Assembly (NCBI RefSeq): GCF_010093595.1
Contig: NW_022985449.1
Coordinates: 973,253-1,037,252 of the forward strand
Source: Mytilinidion resinicola
Lineage: Eukaryota; Ascomycota; Dothideomycetes; Mytilinidiales; Mytilinidiaceae
Direction: 5' to 3'
DNA: 64,000 nt
Part shown: positions 32,895 to 44,461 of the stretch, in pieces
Position numbering within the stretch: position 1 is the stretch's first letter
Layout: each line of letters begins with the position of its first letter
Notes under the pieces: generated by a model
What the model was told of the DNA's origin: nothing
The model's database searches: none
Seen by the model: the letters and a program-made list of their open reading frames with translations, nothing else
Made by a program: the position numbers and the translations under genes

Positions 32895-34035
32895 AGGCTT
32901 GCGTTCACCGACCAAGAGATACTGAGGAAACGGGACTGACAGGGGAGGATTGATTCACGAGCTGAAGAGGATTGGTGGAGGTGGTAGGTGCTAAGATGTA
33001 ATGCTTCTTTCTTGGAACGTTTCTGGACTACATCATGTCGCATAAATCTTATCTTCCTCCAGCGCGAAGCTTAGCACAGGACGGAGCAATGCCTTTCCCC
33101 TGGTTCAATCTTGCGTGGGAGTTAGGCTTTTTCAGTTTAGTCGCCGAAAGATGAAATGTAAAATTATTTTCTTTTTCGGAGCGTACAGAAGCAGATGTGA
33201 TGCGACTTCTGAGCCATCCCGCATTTCTAGTGCAGCCGTCAAGTGCGAAGGTGGACGCGAAACGTTCAAGGGGTCCCGATGTCTCATCAAGCTCAGAGTC
33301 CAGACACTAGTCCAACCCTGATTAGTCTCGGCTAAGTGCATGAAGAAAGGAGCTTCTGTTTCAGCCTCCAGGCATCTCCGTTCGTGTTGGCGAGCCGACG
33401 TGGTTACTGCCCACTTGTTATGGCAAGTGAAGACACGGAGCCTTCGGCAAAGATACGTCCAGCGGTTCCCACTCTGGATGAAAAGCCGGAGGGAGTGGCA
33501 TTATTGCTTCAAACATCGTTTCGCCTTTTTTTGACTACCTTCCAAATTAGAGGGACGCCTCCGCACGGTCTACTACTTGAACCCAGAAGATGGGATAGGG
33601 ACCGAGTACCTCGCACGTCTGAGAGCGTTCGCCATGAAGGAGCCTCACACGCAACCTCATGCCCCCCGCATCTCCACCAGATCGACGTAGCTGACATACG
33701 TCTCGAATCGGGCGCTCTCTTTTGATTGAACTCGTTTAAACTCACCTCCTTCTTGCGTAATTAGCCTTTGGGCTCGGCCAGATATACGATAGGGGTCTGC
33801 TCAATAGCAGGTAGGTACTGGTCAAATGGAACAGTATATGCGGCTATCATTGCCACAGGTAGCCTTGGTCAGGTATTTTCTATCCAGGGGTTACGTTCAG
33901 CAGTCATTTTGTCCTTCAAGTGCTTTCCAACCCACTGGTCACCACTTCCTAACTATTGCGATAGGTTCCAACTTTACTAAACAGGACACCGCTTTCTATG
34001 AATCCCTCTACAACTCAATCTCCTCTTCACGAGCC
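32895..34035. other. Convergent 3' flanks, no gene supported
   Basis: Frames at 33336-33745 on either strand lack motifs. The interval lies between the 3' ends of the Egh16-like (plus) and DUF3176 (minus) genes. Confidence 0.45.
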
Positions 34036-36103
34036 TTAGACAAGAACTAGCTTGGACGCATCCTTTTCAGAAGAGAGAACTACTTGAACCCTCTGAGCGG
34101 TCGCCTCGACCTCACTGGCAGGCGTTTCTGGGTCCAGCATGTGGCGCGCATCTCCTGATAACCCGTGAAGGAGGATCGCCAAGGCGGATGTCTTCCACAC
34201 TGCAACATTCTGTCTCGTGCTTTTCACGATCGTCCCTACCAAGAATACAAAGCTGAAAATAAGCAGAAGGGCAGGAAGCAAGATCCAAATCCACCTGATT
34301 TGAACAAATGTCTGAGGAGCCCAGGCACTGCCCCTTACTAATTCTGTCCCGTTGTCCTTTCTCCTTACGCTATTCGTCATAGCCGCAGCAATATTGTCCA
34401 AATAAGGGACGATATCGTAGGGAGGCTGAAAAACGAAGTTAAATAGACCGTTCCCATAAGTCTCAAATTCCCCTTCATGATCGGAAAAGTCGGTCGGCGT
34501 TAAACCTGCGGTGCCGCCGAACGCAAGCTGTTGTCTGACGGCTTCGGTTGTTGAGTTCGAGACGGTAAATGTGCCGTTCACGTCTGATGGAGAGAGGGTG
34601 ACAGGCTGCTTCCCGGCCAGCATGTCTGCCTCTGAGACCCTCGTTGTCGTTGGATCTAGGTATGTGCTAACACGCGTTTCGTTCAGAACACCGCCTTCGT
34701 GAATGCCTTGATACGACTGGACACACCAACTCATGAGACACTCAAGCATAACCGGAGTATCGTTTCTTTTGGCTGCCTCTGGTCCTCCAGGAATGAACGC
34801 TACGTATAGGTCGAGAAGCGGGTATGCAACATCCTGGAAGAGAGTGGAGTTCCATTTCTTATCCGATGAAGGATCCGATGGCATAGAGACTGCTAACATG
34901 GACAGATAGTGATAGCTATGCTCCTCTATAGAACCCAAATCGTCTTTCCCGACCATCAAAGTATTGTTTAGTAGCCAACCACACGCTTTGTTAGTATTCG
35001 ATGCATTATCAGCAACATAGTCTACTATGGTATAGTTCCGACATTGGTAATAGAGCAGATTGGTGACGTCCTTGCATTGGTTGCACACTGCTAGGGAAGA
35101 ATAGGTTGGCCAGGAGCAGTTACCAGAGGGACAATTTGACGGAGGTGGAGTGAAAGTGTCGTTAGAGTTGGAGTAAATAGCAGTACTGATAAACATGCTC
35201 GTCTGTGGATCGCTTATCAACGAAGGAGCGTCGTGAATCGACCCGCCCCAACGGGGTTGGACGTGGAAGCTTCTAGCAACGGCGACCGAGGAATTCCCAA
35301 CGATGACAGCTCTCTCTGGATACGCAACTATCTGTTGAAACATGGTTTCGAAAGCTAGGGCGAGGATGGTGATGACTGCTCCTAATGTTGCTAGGTGTCT
35401 GAAACTAATGATTAGTCACTAGTTGTATTGGAGTGTGACAATTATCCAGGAAAGATAATGCGACAGATACGTACTTGCACTTCGTGGTCCAAATGAGCAT
35501 CAGAGAGCCCCATGGGCCTCTACTAGCACTATCAAACGTGAAAAAGTCCATTAATTTCGACTCCTTCTTGAACCAAACCCACTTGAGCTGACCGATCGCT
35601 TCTGATACCGGAAGAATCAAGGCTGCTTTTGCTATGGCAGCAAGAATAGAAATGTAGGCGTTGATGCTAAGTCCGAGAGGCCAATGCGGCAAAGGTTGTT
35701 CGCTGCGAAGTAACAAGACGACGAGGATTGCAGCGGTAGCAAAGAAGGAGACCAGCCAGCTGAAAAGCTCCCACCACCACCAATCCGTCAGTACCCGATC
35801 GACGACTGTCGTCTTTGCCCTGATCAACCTGGGCGGCCCTCCCTCCATCGTTGAATCCGTCTCTTCCTTGTCCTCCACCTGGGTTGCGTTATGGATCTCG
35901 ATGAAAGCGCTACTCCGAGAGACCCCTGACACCTCCGAGACATGAGAATCATGAAGCTGGCGATGCGATCCCTGGTCCTCCGGCACCTCCAAATGCTGCT
36001 CCTGATAATGGCCTAGCGACTCCGACCCAATGCTCCACGGCCTCCCTCCCACCTGCACCTCTTCCCTTCCATCCCCATACGACGACCTCGATAACCTAGA
36101 CAT
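34036..36103 (-). CDS. DUF3176 membrane protein
   Basis: Exons 36103-35475 and 35398-34036 are joined by a 76-nt intron (donor gtacgt, branch ctaatc, acceptor tttcag), giving 663 residues. A hydrophilic N-terminus of about 100 residues precedes 'TDWWWWELFSWLVSFFATAAILVVLLL', 'PLPHWPLGLSINAYISILAAIAKAALILPVSEAIGQLKWVWF' and 'FFTFDSASRGPWGSLML', the DUF3176 signature. The intron falls within the third hydrophobic block ('HLATLGAVITILALAFE'). A large Cys- and Asn-rich extracytoplasmic region follows ('CPSGNCSWPTYSSLAVCNQC' with the CxxGxCxW motif usual in this family), and one last transmembrane helix ('WIWILLPALLLIFSFVFLVG') leads to a short tail. The function of the family is unknown; it is widespread and multicopy in Pezizomycotina. 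Confidence 0.88.
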
Positions 36104-36891
36104 GTACGACTAGCGTCTCCGCGAACCTCAAAAAATTCCAAAAGGCTCCCGGGGAATGGATATCCAGTTCCAAACTCGGATTCTGAAACACGTGCGACTC
36201 CAGGGCGGTTCCTTGCAAAATAGTCCCAGAGCCATCACACGAGCAGGAGCCAATTCTCTTATCCTCCCCAACAACGATTGCTACGCCGCAATCCGCGCCG
36301 CATGCTCTAGTTTCAGGGCTGCAGAAATGAAAACTAAAAGGGGGCGGGAAGACAGAAAAAGATCGGGGTGGATAGAGAGCGCGGGCATAGCGATAGCCGC
36401 TAGAAATGCAGGAAACGGGGAGTTCGTTGGATCAGAAGGCTAGAAAACGCTGGATATGTCGATCTGGAGCTTTCCCGCACCACTGATGGGGAAGCGCTGA
36501 GGACCCTGTAGGCGCGCAATGACACGGTGCGTGTTTCCGAAATCAGGGCTTACGGGGGCGGAAAATAGAATCTTAAAATGAAAAGCATTCTTGGTGCCAT
36601 AGCTAGTTTGTTCTATCTTTCCGTCACTGGGAAAGGCTCTTTCGCACCAGGATGATTGTTTTGCTCAGGAAGTAGTCGATGCGATATTTGGACGCTGAGA
36701 ACCAGAACGCCAAGATGCTGAATCATTTTCATCACGTGACGCTATGTCAGTAGCGTTTGCTTAGCCCCTCGCTAAAGTTTTATAGCGATATAAACTCACC
36801 TCAGGTTCCTCTTCCTCTGCGCTCGACACTTTCAGATTCGCCAAGACCTACTCTTTCAGATTGGAGCCTTTGGCATTCTGAGACCCACGAA
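36104..36891. other. Intergenic, no gene supported
   Basis: Upstream flank of the DUF3176 gene and downstream flank of the 36.9-38.0 kb gene. A short Ser/Arg-rich plus frame (36156-36443) has no features of a gene. Confidence 0.45.
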
Positions 36892-37985
36892 TCATTCAGT
36901 ATGGCCGTCCGCCCACCACATCTGCCTATCCATAGCACAAAGAACCCGCGCGTAATCCTCATCCAGCATCTTGTATGTTATATTCTCCATATCTTTGAAA
37001 GCATCATAGTTTGACGCATTGACCCCAGTCACATCCTCATCTTTCACATGACCTTGGTGATCCTTGCTCATCAATTCCGTAGTAGACCCCGAAGCCTTCT
37101 TGCTGAACTTGAAGATGTCACGTCGAGGTTTCAATCCCCTGATCCAGATAACGCCCGGTTTGCAATGTATCCAGACCCATCTCGACCAGATGCGCACATT
37201 GTAGACCGTCGGTGACCAGCGGGACCAAGCTACTTTGACGTACCAGGCCACGTTGCCGGTTGTGTAGCTCATGAGCCAACTGGATTTCGTCAAGTACATG
37301 ATGTAGGTCATGGTTAGGAAAGGGAAGAAGAGGATGATGACCCAGGTGAAGGCGAAGAAGCTGAAGCCGAATTTGATATGACCTACGATGCATATTCCAG
37401 CACTAGCAAACCACAACGCTACAATAATAGGGAGTGTGACTTTCAAGGATAGTCGGCTCTTGGGAAAGAAATCAAAGAGATCGGCTGGGCGCTGCGTTGA
37501 GGGTTTATACACGGATCGGGGATCTAGGCTGATCAGCAGGAGGACTCCACATTTAGAAGGGATGGGGACTTACGAAGGCTTATCGATATCCTATGTTGCG
37601 CCGTCTCTGCTTCCACGGGAAGGAACATGTCTGACTGTTCATCCTCTGGATGGTTCTCCCAGCAGTGGCAGAATCGTAAGGCTGATTCAAAACGCACTTC
37701 TACCTCGTAACTTTGCCTTCTGAGCACTGCAAAACATGCTCCGGTACCGTAGGTGTCTTGAATGAGGGAATGAGCTTCCTTGTGCAGATTAAGGTGGAGG
37801 TAAAAATCTCCCGACATATCATTCTGGGGGACGTCTAGTGTAATGTATATGTGCGGCTCTTCGGGTGTTGCTGCGACATTGATACAAAATGTACGCAATG
37901 ATGCGTTAGACGGTAGGGTTACAAAGAAGCCGTAAGGACCGCAATGAGAGTCGACCCTCAATATTTCACCGTCTATTTCTACCAT
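36892..37985 (-). CDS. Unrecognised protein with a C-terminal two-helix membrane segment
   Basis: Exons 37985-37574 and 37523-36892 are joined by a 50-nt intron (donor gtaagt, branch gctgat, acceptor gcctag), giving 347 residues. The N-terminal ~140 residues look like a soluble beta-rich domain ('MVEIDGEILRVDSHCGPYGFFVTLP', 'HIYITLDVPQNDMSGDFYLHLNLH'). After the splice, 'LSLKVTLPIIVALWFASAGICIVGHIKFGFSFFAFTWVIILFFPFLTMTYIMYL' forms two closely spaced transmembrane helices. These lead into a Trp-rich amphipathic stretch ('WYVKVAWSRWSPTVYNVRIWSRWVW') and a charged tail. No signal peptide. I recognise no family. The splice keeps the frame and removes the stop after 'LLNVESSC', so one gene rather than two is the better model. 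Confidence 0.62.
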
Positions 37986-38125
37986 CCTGGTGTTGAGGCC
38001 CGTAATTTGTCGTCTGGTTGACGCATTTGGAATTCATGAAAGATGGCGAGGCCGAGTGGAAGGCTCGGCTTGAGAAATACTAAAAAGCTCCAGAGGAAAG
38101 CGATCTTGTGCTAAAAGCATTGCTT

Positions 38126-40369
38126 TCATCCTTTCAGATCTACCCCGGCGATCAACAAATTCTTCATCTTCTTCGGTTGATTGCACCTTTGACGATAGTT
38201 CTGATATTTTAACCGCGCTGAATCCGAGCAGACTAGTGAACTAATCAGGCATGAGCTCCCAACAACTGTTCTGGATGTACCTACTTTGCTAGAACAACAT
38301 GGACGTCCTTTGGCTTGGTAGTTGATCGACCTAAGAAACTGTTCCATACCGTAATGAATCGATACTCCTGTATTGAAATAGTCTCGGACAAATGGAATGT
38401 GAAGTTCCCGACAAATGGTAGCTTTAATGGCACCCATCACTGATGCCATTTGACTGGCCCAGCACAGCTTACTGCAGCGGTTGGAGAGCCGAAGGAGTCG
38501 ATTTCGTTGTGAGGGAGCACGCCGTCGCTAAAGTCATACCACAAACTTGACGGAGAAGCAAGGGCACCAAAGGTACGCCTATCGGTTTCTTGCAAGGTAT
38601 GCTCTGCAACTCAGAGTCTAGAACCAAGACGTATTTGGCTCCCACGTAAGTTGCTGCCATGAGCGAAATAGCTCTCTGCTCAAGCGTCCGATGCCTTTCG
38701 CTCTTCGGCCCTTTCGGGACACAGAAAATGTCCATCTAGAACATGGTACGCTGCCTTTTCTTTGCGAATTTACGACGACGGAACCCCTTAAAGTATTTCG
38801 CGTTCTCAGTGTCCTTTTTCTCGACGAGGCGTATAGCAGCAAGCACTTTTTGAAGTCGGCAGGCCGGTAATTGATTGTTTTTGGCGTTTCCAAGTCCATC
38901 GGCCCATACCTAGTACTCATTGGTTAGTACAATACTTGGACACAAGTTTCGGCACGTCGTCCTCTGGTCTCCTCCAGAATTACGATGATGTGCTGAAGCA
39001 CAAACAAAGGCCAAATAGGCCGACTGTAAGCGCACGAAAGCTCTCTGGTTCAAGCTCTCAAGGCTTTTAAATATTATCGAAAGATTTTAAATGTGCTGAA
39101 GCACCTCGAACAGTGGTGAGCGAGTGTGCCCAGGTTTCTGTCAAGGCACTGTGATAGCAGCTGAATGAGGGGAGAAATACCTACATGAGTGATTGCGGTG
39201 TAGTCTACTCCTTGCCTGGCTTCGATGACGTCTAGTCGTAGACAGTTGTTCGGTTTTCTAACGCAGGATACCAACGGGATCTTGCCCTTGTCGAGTAATT
39301 CCATCATTTGTTTTTCAAGGAGAGCTACTTCATTATCCTTCAGTGCAAGACAGCATCCAGGATCGTCTGATCTAAAACTGTGATCATGCGTAGGCTCGAA
39401 AGTTTCTCAGTCGATTTGGTGTGCAACGCAATAATCGTGTTTATCGCATGAATGACGTTCTCCATGCCACTCTGGTCGTTTTGTATGAGCGATGTGACAT
39501 ACGCTGGTCGCCGGTTGGGTTTGGAGCATGTAGTAGACTTGTTGAGGGCTTGAGAAGGTTGCATAAGCGCTTGCACTCAAGCCGGGATCATAATTTAAGG
39601 CCACTTACCACCACCGATTCTCGATCATAGAGTCCCATAGTAAGAAGGTAGATTCCGGTGAGCCGTCCGGAGGGTGTTTGAAACAGGCTCTAGTCAAAAC
39701 TGCGTCCAGCGCCATATTCGACTCCGGAGAATAGTTGCGCGCTAAAAGAGTAATAGTGCATATCAGAACTTTGACCGAGAAAAGGACACGATGTAGCCGG
39801 TCGTCGTTTGACTTGACCTTTCCGAACCGCTCGCAAGCAAACAAAGAACGGGCGAGGAGCTGTCCACTGGTCTCGACAGCCATCTTATGGGCCTCCTCTT
39901 TTGTAGCGTCGTCGGAATCATATTGGTACTCTGGCCAACATGCCATCATGTGGCGGAGCTGCTTTGTGGTAAGCACCTCGCTGCCATCTTCTAAGACCTT
40001 TCGGAACTCCTTGGGCACGACTTTCCCTCGAAAGAACTCTATCAACGTGCTGAAAAAGAGCTATGATTGTATCAGTGAGAGAAGAGCATCGTCTTTACTG
40101 ATTTCAGAATGATTGGATTGTAACGACTTGAGGTGGTGGAGAGGAAAGTTGAGAAATGTATCTGAATTGACAAGGAATGAAAGATCGGAACCGGACTTGC
40201 GCACAAAGGGTATCTGAACCAGAGGCTCACTTAGACGTGCACCACGTAAGTGATCCTTAGGAATTCGGTCTGGTGTATGTGTTGCGCAGAAGCCATAGGC
40301 CTGGAAAGAGAGCAAGACTGTGCTATAAGGAGAAAGGGGGTCAGGCTGTGGGGGCTGAAAATACAACAT
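38126..40369 (-). pseudogene. Decayed HET-domain (heterokaryon incompatibility) gene
   Basis: Scattered minus-strand blocks follow HET-protein order. An N-terminal helical part is at 40045-39605 ('IEFFRGKVVPKEFRKVLEDG', 'TKQLRHMMACWPEY'). Next come 'DYCVAHQID' then 'CCLALKDNEVALLEKQMMELLDKGKIPLVSC' and the HET core start 'GVDYTAITHV' (39.6-39.2 kb), and finally 'MDIFCVPKGPKSERHRTLEQRAISLMAATYVGAKYVLVLD' (38.7-38.6 kb), equivalent to the family's 'WMDTLCIP..A..KMA..Y..A..VLVLD'. In-frame stops lie at 39407-39409 (TGA) and 38736-38738 (TAG, at the position of the conserved Trp before MD), with another probable one near 40047. The segment after 'AITHV' cannot be joined cleanly. A 39-nt intron at about 39570-39608 is possible. 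Intact HET proteins trigger incompatibility cell death; this copy is not functional as read. Confidence 0.72.
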
Positions 40370-41155
40370 GGGGTCGTCCGAACTTGATGCGGAAGGTTGA
40401 GAACATGATTAGGCCTAATGCTGCTCACCGGTCTCCGGACCTAGCCTGTATACAAACGAGCGTCGATGGTGATCTTTGGTAAGGCGACGATGGAGGGTAG
40501 TTCCTTGACATGACCTCCGAATTTGCGAGCTAAGCCTAATAGACCGACGCTAGCCTCTTAAGGTTCCGTTCAGACATTGACGATGGTACCTTTGTAGCTG
40601 CCTGGAGTGAGTGCTCCATGAGTGCTTCAATCTGTCACGTAGTGATTCAGGCTGTGGTTAAAGGCATCGAAAGCTCCCGAAGCTCGAGAAGATCAATATG
40701 CTGACAACAAGACGCACACGACTACAACGTGGCCTAAATATGCGCGTGCTAAGCGTGAGTAGTCAAATCTAACATGCAAACACACACAGAGCACGGTGGA
40801 ATTCAGAACAAGATTCTTTTGTGATTTGATATTCTCGCCAGATGGCATACTCTGTAGGATAAGATACTTGCCGTGCTTCGCTCTTCCCTGGCGAAGGAGA
40901 GATCGCCTGTCATGTGGCACCCCCGTGGTTTTCATCTGCGTCAGAAACTGATCATAAGTTCCCATGCCATGATGCCATGATGCCCTGCCTGATGAACGCC
41001 GAAACCGAGATTTAAATTGAAAGTCGCTAGCCAGCAACCGAAGGCTTCAGAAACGCCTCCCCTAGACCGCCCGCAGATCATGAAGCCATCCACTAGCACG
41101 GCAGAAACATCTACAATAGTCCACTCCATGCCGCTGAGCAGGACTTTGGCCTCGA
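40370..41155. other. Intergenic, no gene supported
   Basis: Between the HET pseudogene's upstream end and the 3' end of FEN1. Only short frames without motifs. Confidence 0.5.
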
Positions 41156-42502
41156 TCAAGCAACCTGCCTAGGCTTGGACTTGGTGGCCTTCTTCTCCTT
41201 GGCCGCTTGCTTCTGCTTCTTTTTCTTCTCCTCGATTTTAGCTTCATTCTTGCGCTTCAGACTAGCTTGCTGCTCTTCAGTCTTTGCCACTGGCTTGAAG
41301 AAGCCCTCGAGTCGGCTCTGTTGTGCGGTCTTGAGGTTCTTCGTGAGTTTTGCGGCACCGTTCTTCACTCTGTCTTCACTAAAACCCTTCTCCTCAACAA
41401 GGAACTTGAGAAGACCGGGAAGGTCGGGCGCCTCCCACTTAAAGTCGCATTCGGGGTCGTCAGCGGGGCGGACATCAGGTTCGAGGAAGAGGAGGCGAGC
41501 GTCGGCATAGGGCCAGTCTTCGGGGATGGTGTATTTCGTAGACTTTTCGATTGCAGCGACGACGCCTTCGAGATTCTTGTGTTCGCGGATGAGCTTGAGA
41601 GCGGTAGTGGGGCCAATGCCTTTGATGGGGTCGAGGTAGTCGCAGCCAAGAAGGATGCAGAGATCGATGAACTGTGGATGACGGAGTAGTCAGCACACTA
41701 AACCTGAACCACATTTCACGCACATGTATCATACCTGTGTCCTGTCCATCTCTAGTCCCTCCAACACCTTGTCAAGATGGATCTCTAGAATTGGTTCCTT
41801 CCGCTGCTCGCTAAACGTAAGATGTCGCAGCAGCACCGGCGAATCGAACGTGAGTGTATCCATATCCTCCGAAGCAGCCGCATACACCTTGCCACCCCTC
41901 GCAAGCGTCGCGCACTGTGCTTCTGCCTCGGTGGGCGCCACAATGTAGGGGATACCCATCAGCTTCAGCAGCTTCTGGCACTCTGCATTGTGCTCCCTCG
42001 TGACCCTCACGGTCCGCCGCGAGAACTTCTCCACGTCCTCAGCTGTACCGGTCTCCTTGGCCTCTTCATGCGATGCTTGTGCCTCGGATTTGCGCTGGAA
42101 TCGCTTGGCCAACTCGCCGGATTTCAGCTTGGGTGGGGCGCCGTCGAAGACGTAGAGTGGCTTGATACCGTTGTCGACCATGCGCAGGGTTCGGTAGAAC
42201 ATGCCCATCAAGTGGGAGGTGGTCTCGCCGGTCTCGTTCATGAGCTGTTGGCCATCGGAGCGGACCGCGATGAGGAAGCTGTAGATGCTCATGGATCTGG
42301 TGGGGTTTAGTCGCGGATGGTAAGAGAAGCAGAGAGGGCACCCACGCGTCCTGGAAGAATCAGTATCTTGAGCCCATAGATCGTATATACATGAAGAGCT
42401 TACTATCGCGACCTTGCGGCCGAATTGGTTCTTGATCTCGCCGGTTTTGATAGCATCGGGGGCATTTTCGCTGATGACCTGGAAGAGCGACTTGATACCC
42501 AT
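41156..42502 (-). CDS. RAD27: Flap endonuclease 1 (FEN1/Rad27)
   Basis: Four exons, 42502-42404, 42350-42346 (5 nt), 42296-41735 and 41671-41156, with introns of 53, 49 and 63 nt, give 393 residues. N-terminal '[25 protein letters not shown]' and '[20 protein letters not shown]' form the N domain; the catalytic Asp34 comes from the microexon. The I domain has '[30 protein letters not shown]', with the metal-binding Glu/Asp set, and '[28 protein letters not shown]' is the helix-hairpin-helix. The C-terminal PIP box 'QSRLEGFF' (about residues 340-347) binds PCNA, and a Lys-rich tail follows. FEN1 removes 5' flaps in Okazaki-fragment maturation and long-patch base excision repair. Length is normal for the family. 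The start at 42502 is preferred over an ATG three codons earlier because Gly2 must follow Met1. It is divergent from the glutaryl-CoA dehydrogenase gene. Confidence 0.95.
42346..42350 (-). other. 5-nt microexon of the FEN1 gene
   Basis: The five bases (gacgc on the minus strand) lie between a perfect acceptor (ctgattcttccag, intron 42351-42403) and a donor (gtgggt, intron 42297-42345, with branch gactaaac and acceptor ccaccag). Joined to exon 1 (ending ATA) and exon 3 (starting A-TCC-ATG), they give I-D-A-S-M-S, the invariant FEN1 block. Without them Asp34 is lost and the frame breaks. Confidence 0.88.
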
Positions 42503-43027
42503 CTTGAGCAACTACCGGAGGAATTTGCGAGTAGAGGGGGATGGACTACCGCGCTTGATATGAGAGGAAATAGAAAAGCAAAGTACGCGTCGTGGAGGGC
42601 GAATTGTCACCCAGGCAGAGGTGGTGGAGTTGAAGAAGGAAGAGCGCCTCACTCGCGTCATCTCCGCGTTCGACGCGATGTCACCGGGTTACAGCCCTAT
42701 ATGTCTTGGCATTCGTTCCACTTCACACAGTCAAGTCACAAGTCTCACTTTTTACACGAGGAATAGAGATACTAGTCTCTGGTACCCTTGTTCCATGAAC
42801 CGCGGCCCCCAGAACGTAGATTCTGTAAATTCTGCTCCCCCAGCGGCCTTTGGCGGCGAAGTTCGGGCCAGAAAAAGCCAATGAGCATCGGACCGCGGTC
42901 CAGGTCAATGGCGGCCCGTCCGTCGATCGTGGGGTACATATCTCTTCGCTGACTGCCATGATTCAATGACGCGCATTTACCATTTCCTCACCCTCTTTAC
43001 TCTGTATACTACCACCAACACGCCAGC
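42503..43027. promoter_or_regulatory. Bidirectional intergenic region between FEN1 and glutaryl-CoA dehydrogenase
   Basis: 525 bases separate the two divergent ATGs. It has no coding features and must contain both promoters. CT-rich leader sequence (ccctctttactctg) precedes the plus-strand ATG. Confidence 0.6.
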
Positions 43028-44461
43028 ATGTTCAAGCCAGTCTGCAGGCAGGCTGTCCGCCAATTGACCAGGCCTGCTCGTCCTGCAGTCGTTGGAAGGC
43101 GATATGCTCATACTCCAGCGGCGTTTGATTGGAAAGATCCCCTTGGCGCGAGCAATTTGTTTACGGAAGATGAGCTGGCAATTGCGGAGACTGCTGAGGC
43201 GTATTGTCAGGAACGCATGCTTCCCAGGCTGCTAGGTATCGTAATCCCAGCCTCTCGTCCTGAAGCACTCCACTGACAATATTGCAGAGGCATACCGAAA
43301 CGAAGATTTCGATCGGAAGATCCTCGAGGAAATGGGAGAGCTCGGGCTTCTTGGTGCAACAATACAAGGATACGGGTGCGCCGGAGTGAGCAGTGTGGCG
43401 TCCGGTTTGATCACACGAGCCGTAGAGCGAGTCGACTCGGGTTACCGATCCGGATACTCGGTACAGAGCTCCCTGGTAATGGGCGGGATCGAGGAGCACG
43501 GCACCCAGGAACTGAAGGACAAATACTTGCCTGGGATGGCTAAAGGGAAGCTGCTAGGCTGCTTCGGTTTGACAGAACCAAATCACGGGTCGGATCCTGG
43601 ATCGATGGAGACAGTCGCAAAGCCACACCCGTCCAAGAAGGGATACTACTCACTCTCTGGAGCCAAAACATGGATCACCAATTCTCCCATCTCCGATCTG
43701 TTTCTTGTGTGGGCCAAGCTCGAAACCACGGGGAAGATCCGTGGCTTCGTGATTGAGAGGAGTCAGTGTCCACCCGGCACACTGGAGACGCCAGCCATAA
43801 AGAACAAGAACGGTCTGAGGGCATCAATAACTGGCATGATCCAACTGGATGAGTGTCCTGTTCCGGAAGAGAACATGTTTCCTGACGTTGAGGGCCTGAG
43901 GGGTCCCTTCAGCTGCCTGAACAACGCGAGGTACGGAATCGCATGGGGAACGATGGGCGCGCTGGAAGACAGCATCTCGAGAACAAGAGAGTATGCCCTC
44001 AATCGCAAACAGTTCAAGGGCAATCCAATCGCAAAGTACCAACTTGTCCAAAAGAAACTTGCGGACGCCTCCACGGATGCTGCATACGGTATCCTTGCAG
44101 CAACCCAAGTTGGAAGGCTCAAGGACGAAGGCAAAGCGGCCCCGGAAATGATCTCGATGATCAAGCGACAGAACTGTGATAGGGCCTTGGTCAACGCGAG
44201 GATGTGAGTTGGCACGACAGGCTGCATGCTCATAGGCTAACTTTCATGCAGACTGCAAGAGGTCTTTGGCGGCAACGCTGTCAGTGACGAGTACGGAATA
44301 GGCCGACACGTCGCGAACCTGTTCGTGACCCAGACGTACGAGGGCCAAAGTGACATTCACGGTGAGTCTCAGCCGGACTGCATGATGTTGGGCACAGCTG
44401 ATCAAGTCACGCAGCTCTCATTCTCGGAAGAGCCATCACGGGCCTTCAAGCCTTCTGCTAG
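43028..44461 (+). CDS. Glutaryl-CoA dehydrogenase, mitochondrial (acyl-CoA dehydrogenase family)
   Basis: Exons 43028-43235, 43288-44203, 44252-44361 and 44415-44461, with introns of 52, 48 and 53 nt, give 426 residues. An Arg-rich presequence ('[22 protein letters not shown]') targets mitochondria. Then '[17 protein letters not shown]', '[27 protein letters not shown]', '[21 protein letters not shown]', '[21 protein letters not shown]', '[22 protein letters not shown]' and '[17 protein letters not shown]' follow in glutaryl-CoA dehydrogenase order. The catalytic Glu is in '[25 protein letters not shown]' near residue 404. The enzyme oxidises and decarboxylates glutaryl-CoA to crotonyl-CoA in lysine, tryptophan and hydroxylysine breakdown, passing electrons to ETF through FAD. 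All three splices restore conserved blocks. No breaks. Confidence 0.93.

Noticed and set aside
29376..36103. A secondary-metabolite cluster around the PhzF-like gene
   Set aside because: Neighbours are an Egh16-like secreted protein and DUF membrane proteins. There is no core synthase, transporter or cluster regulator.
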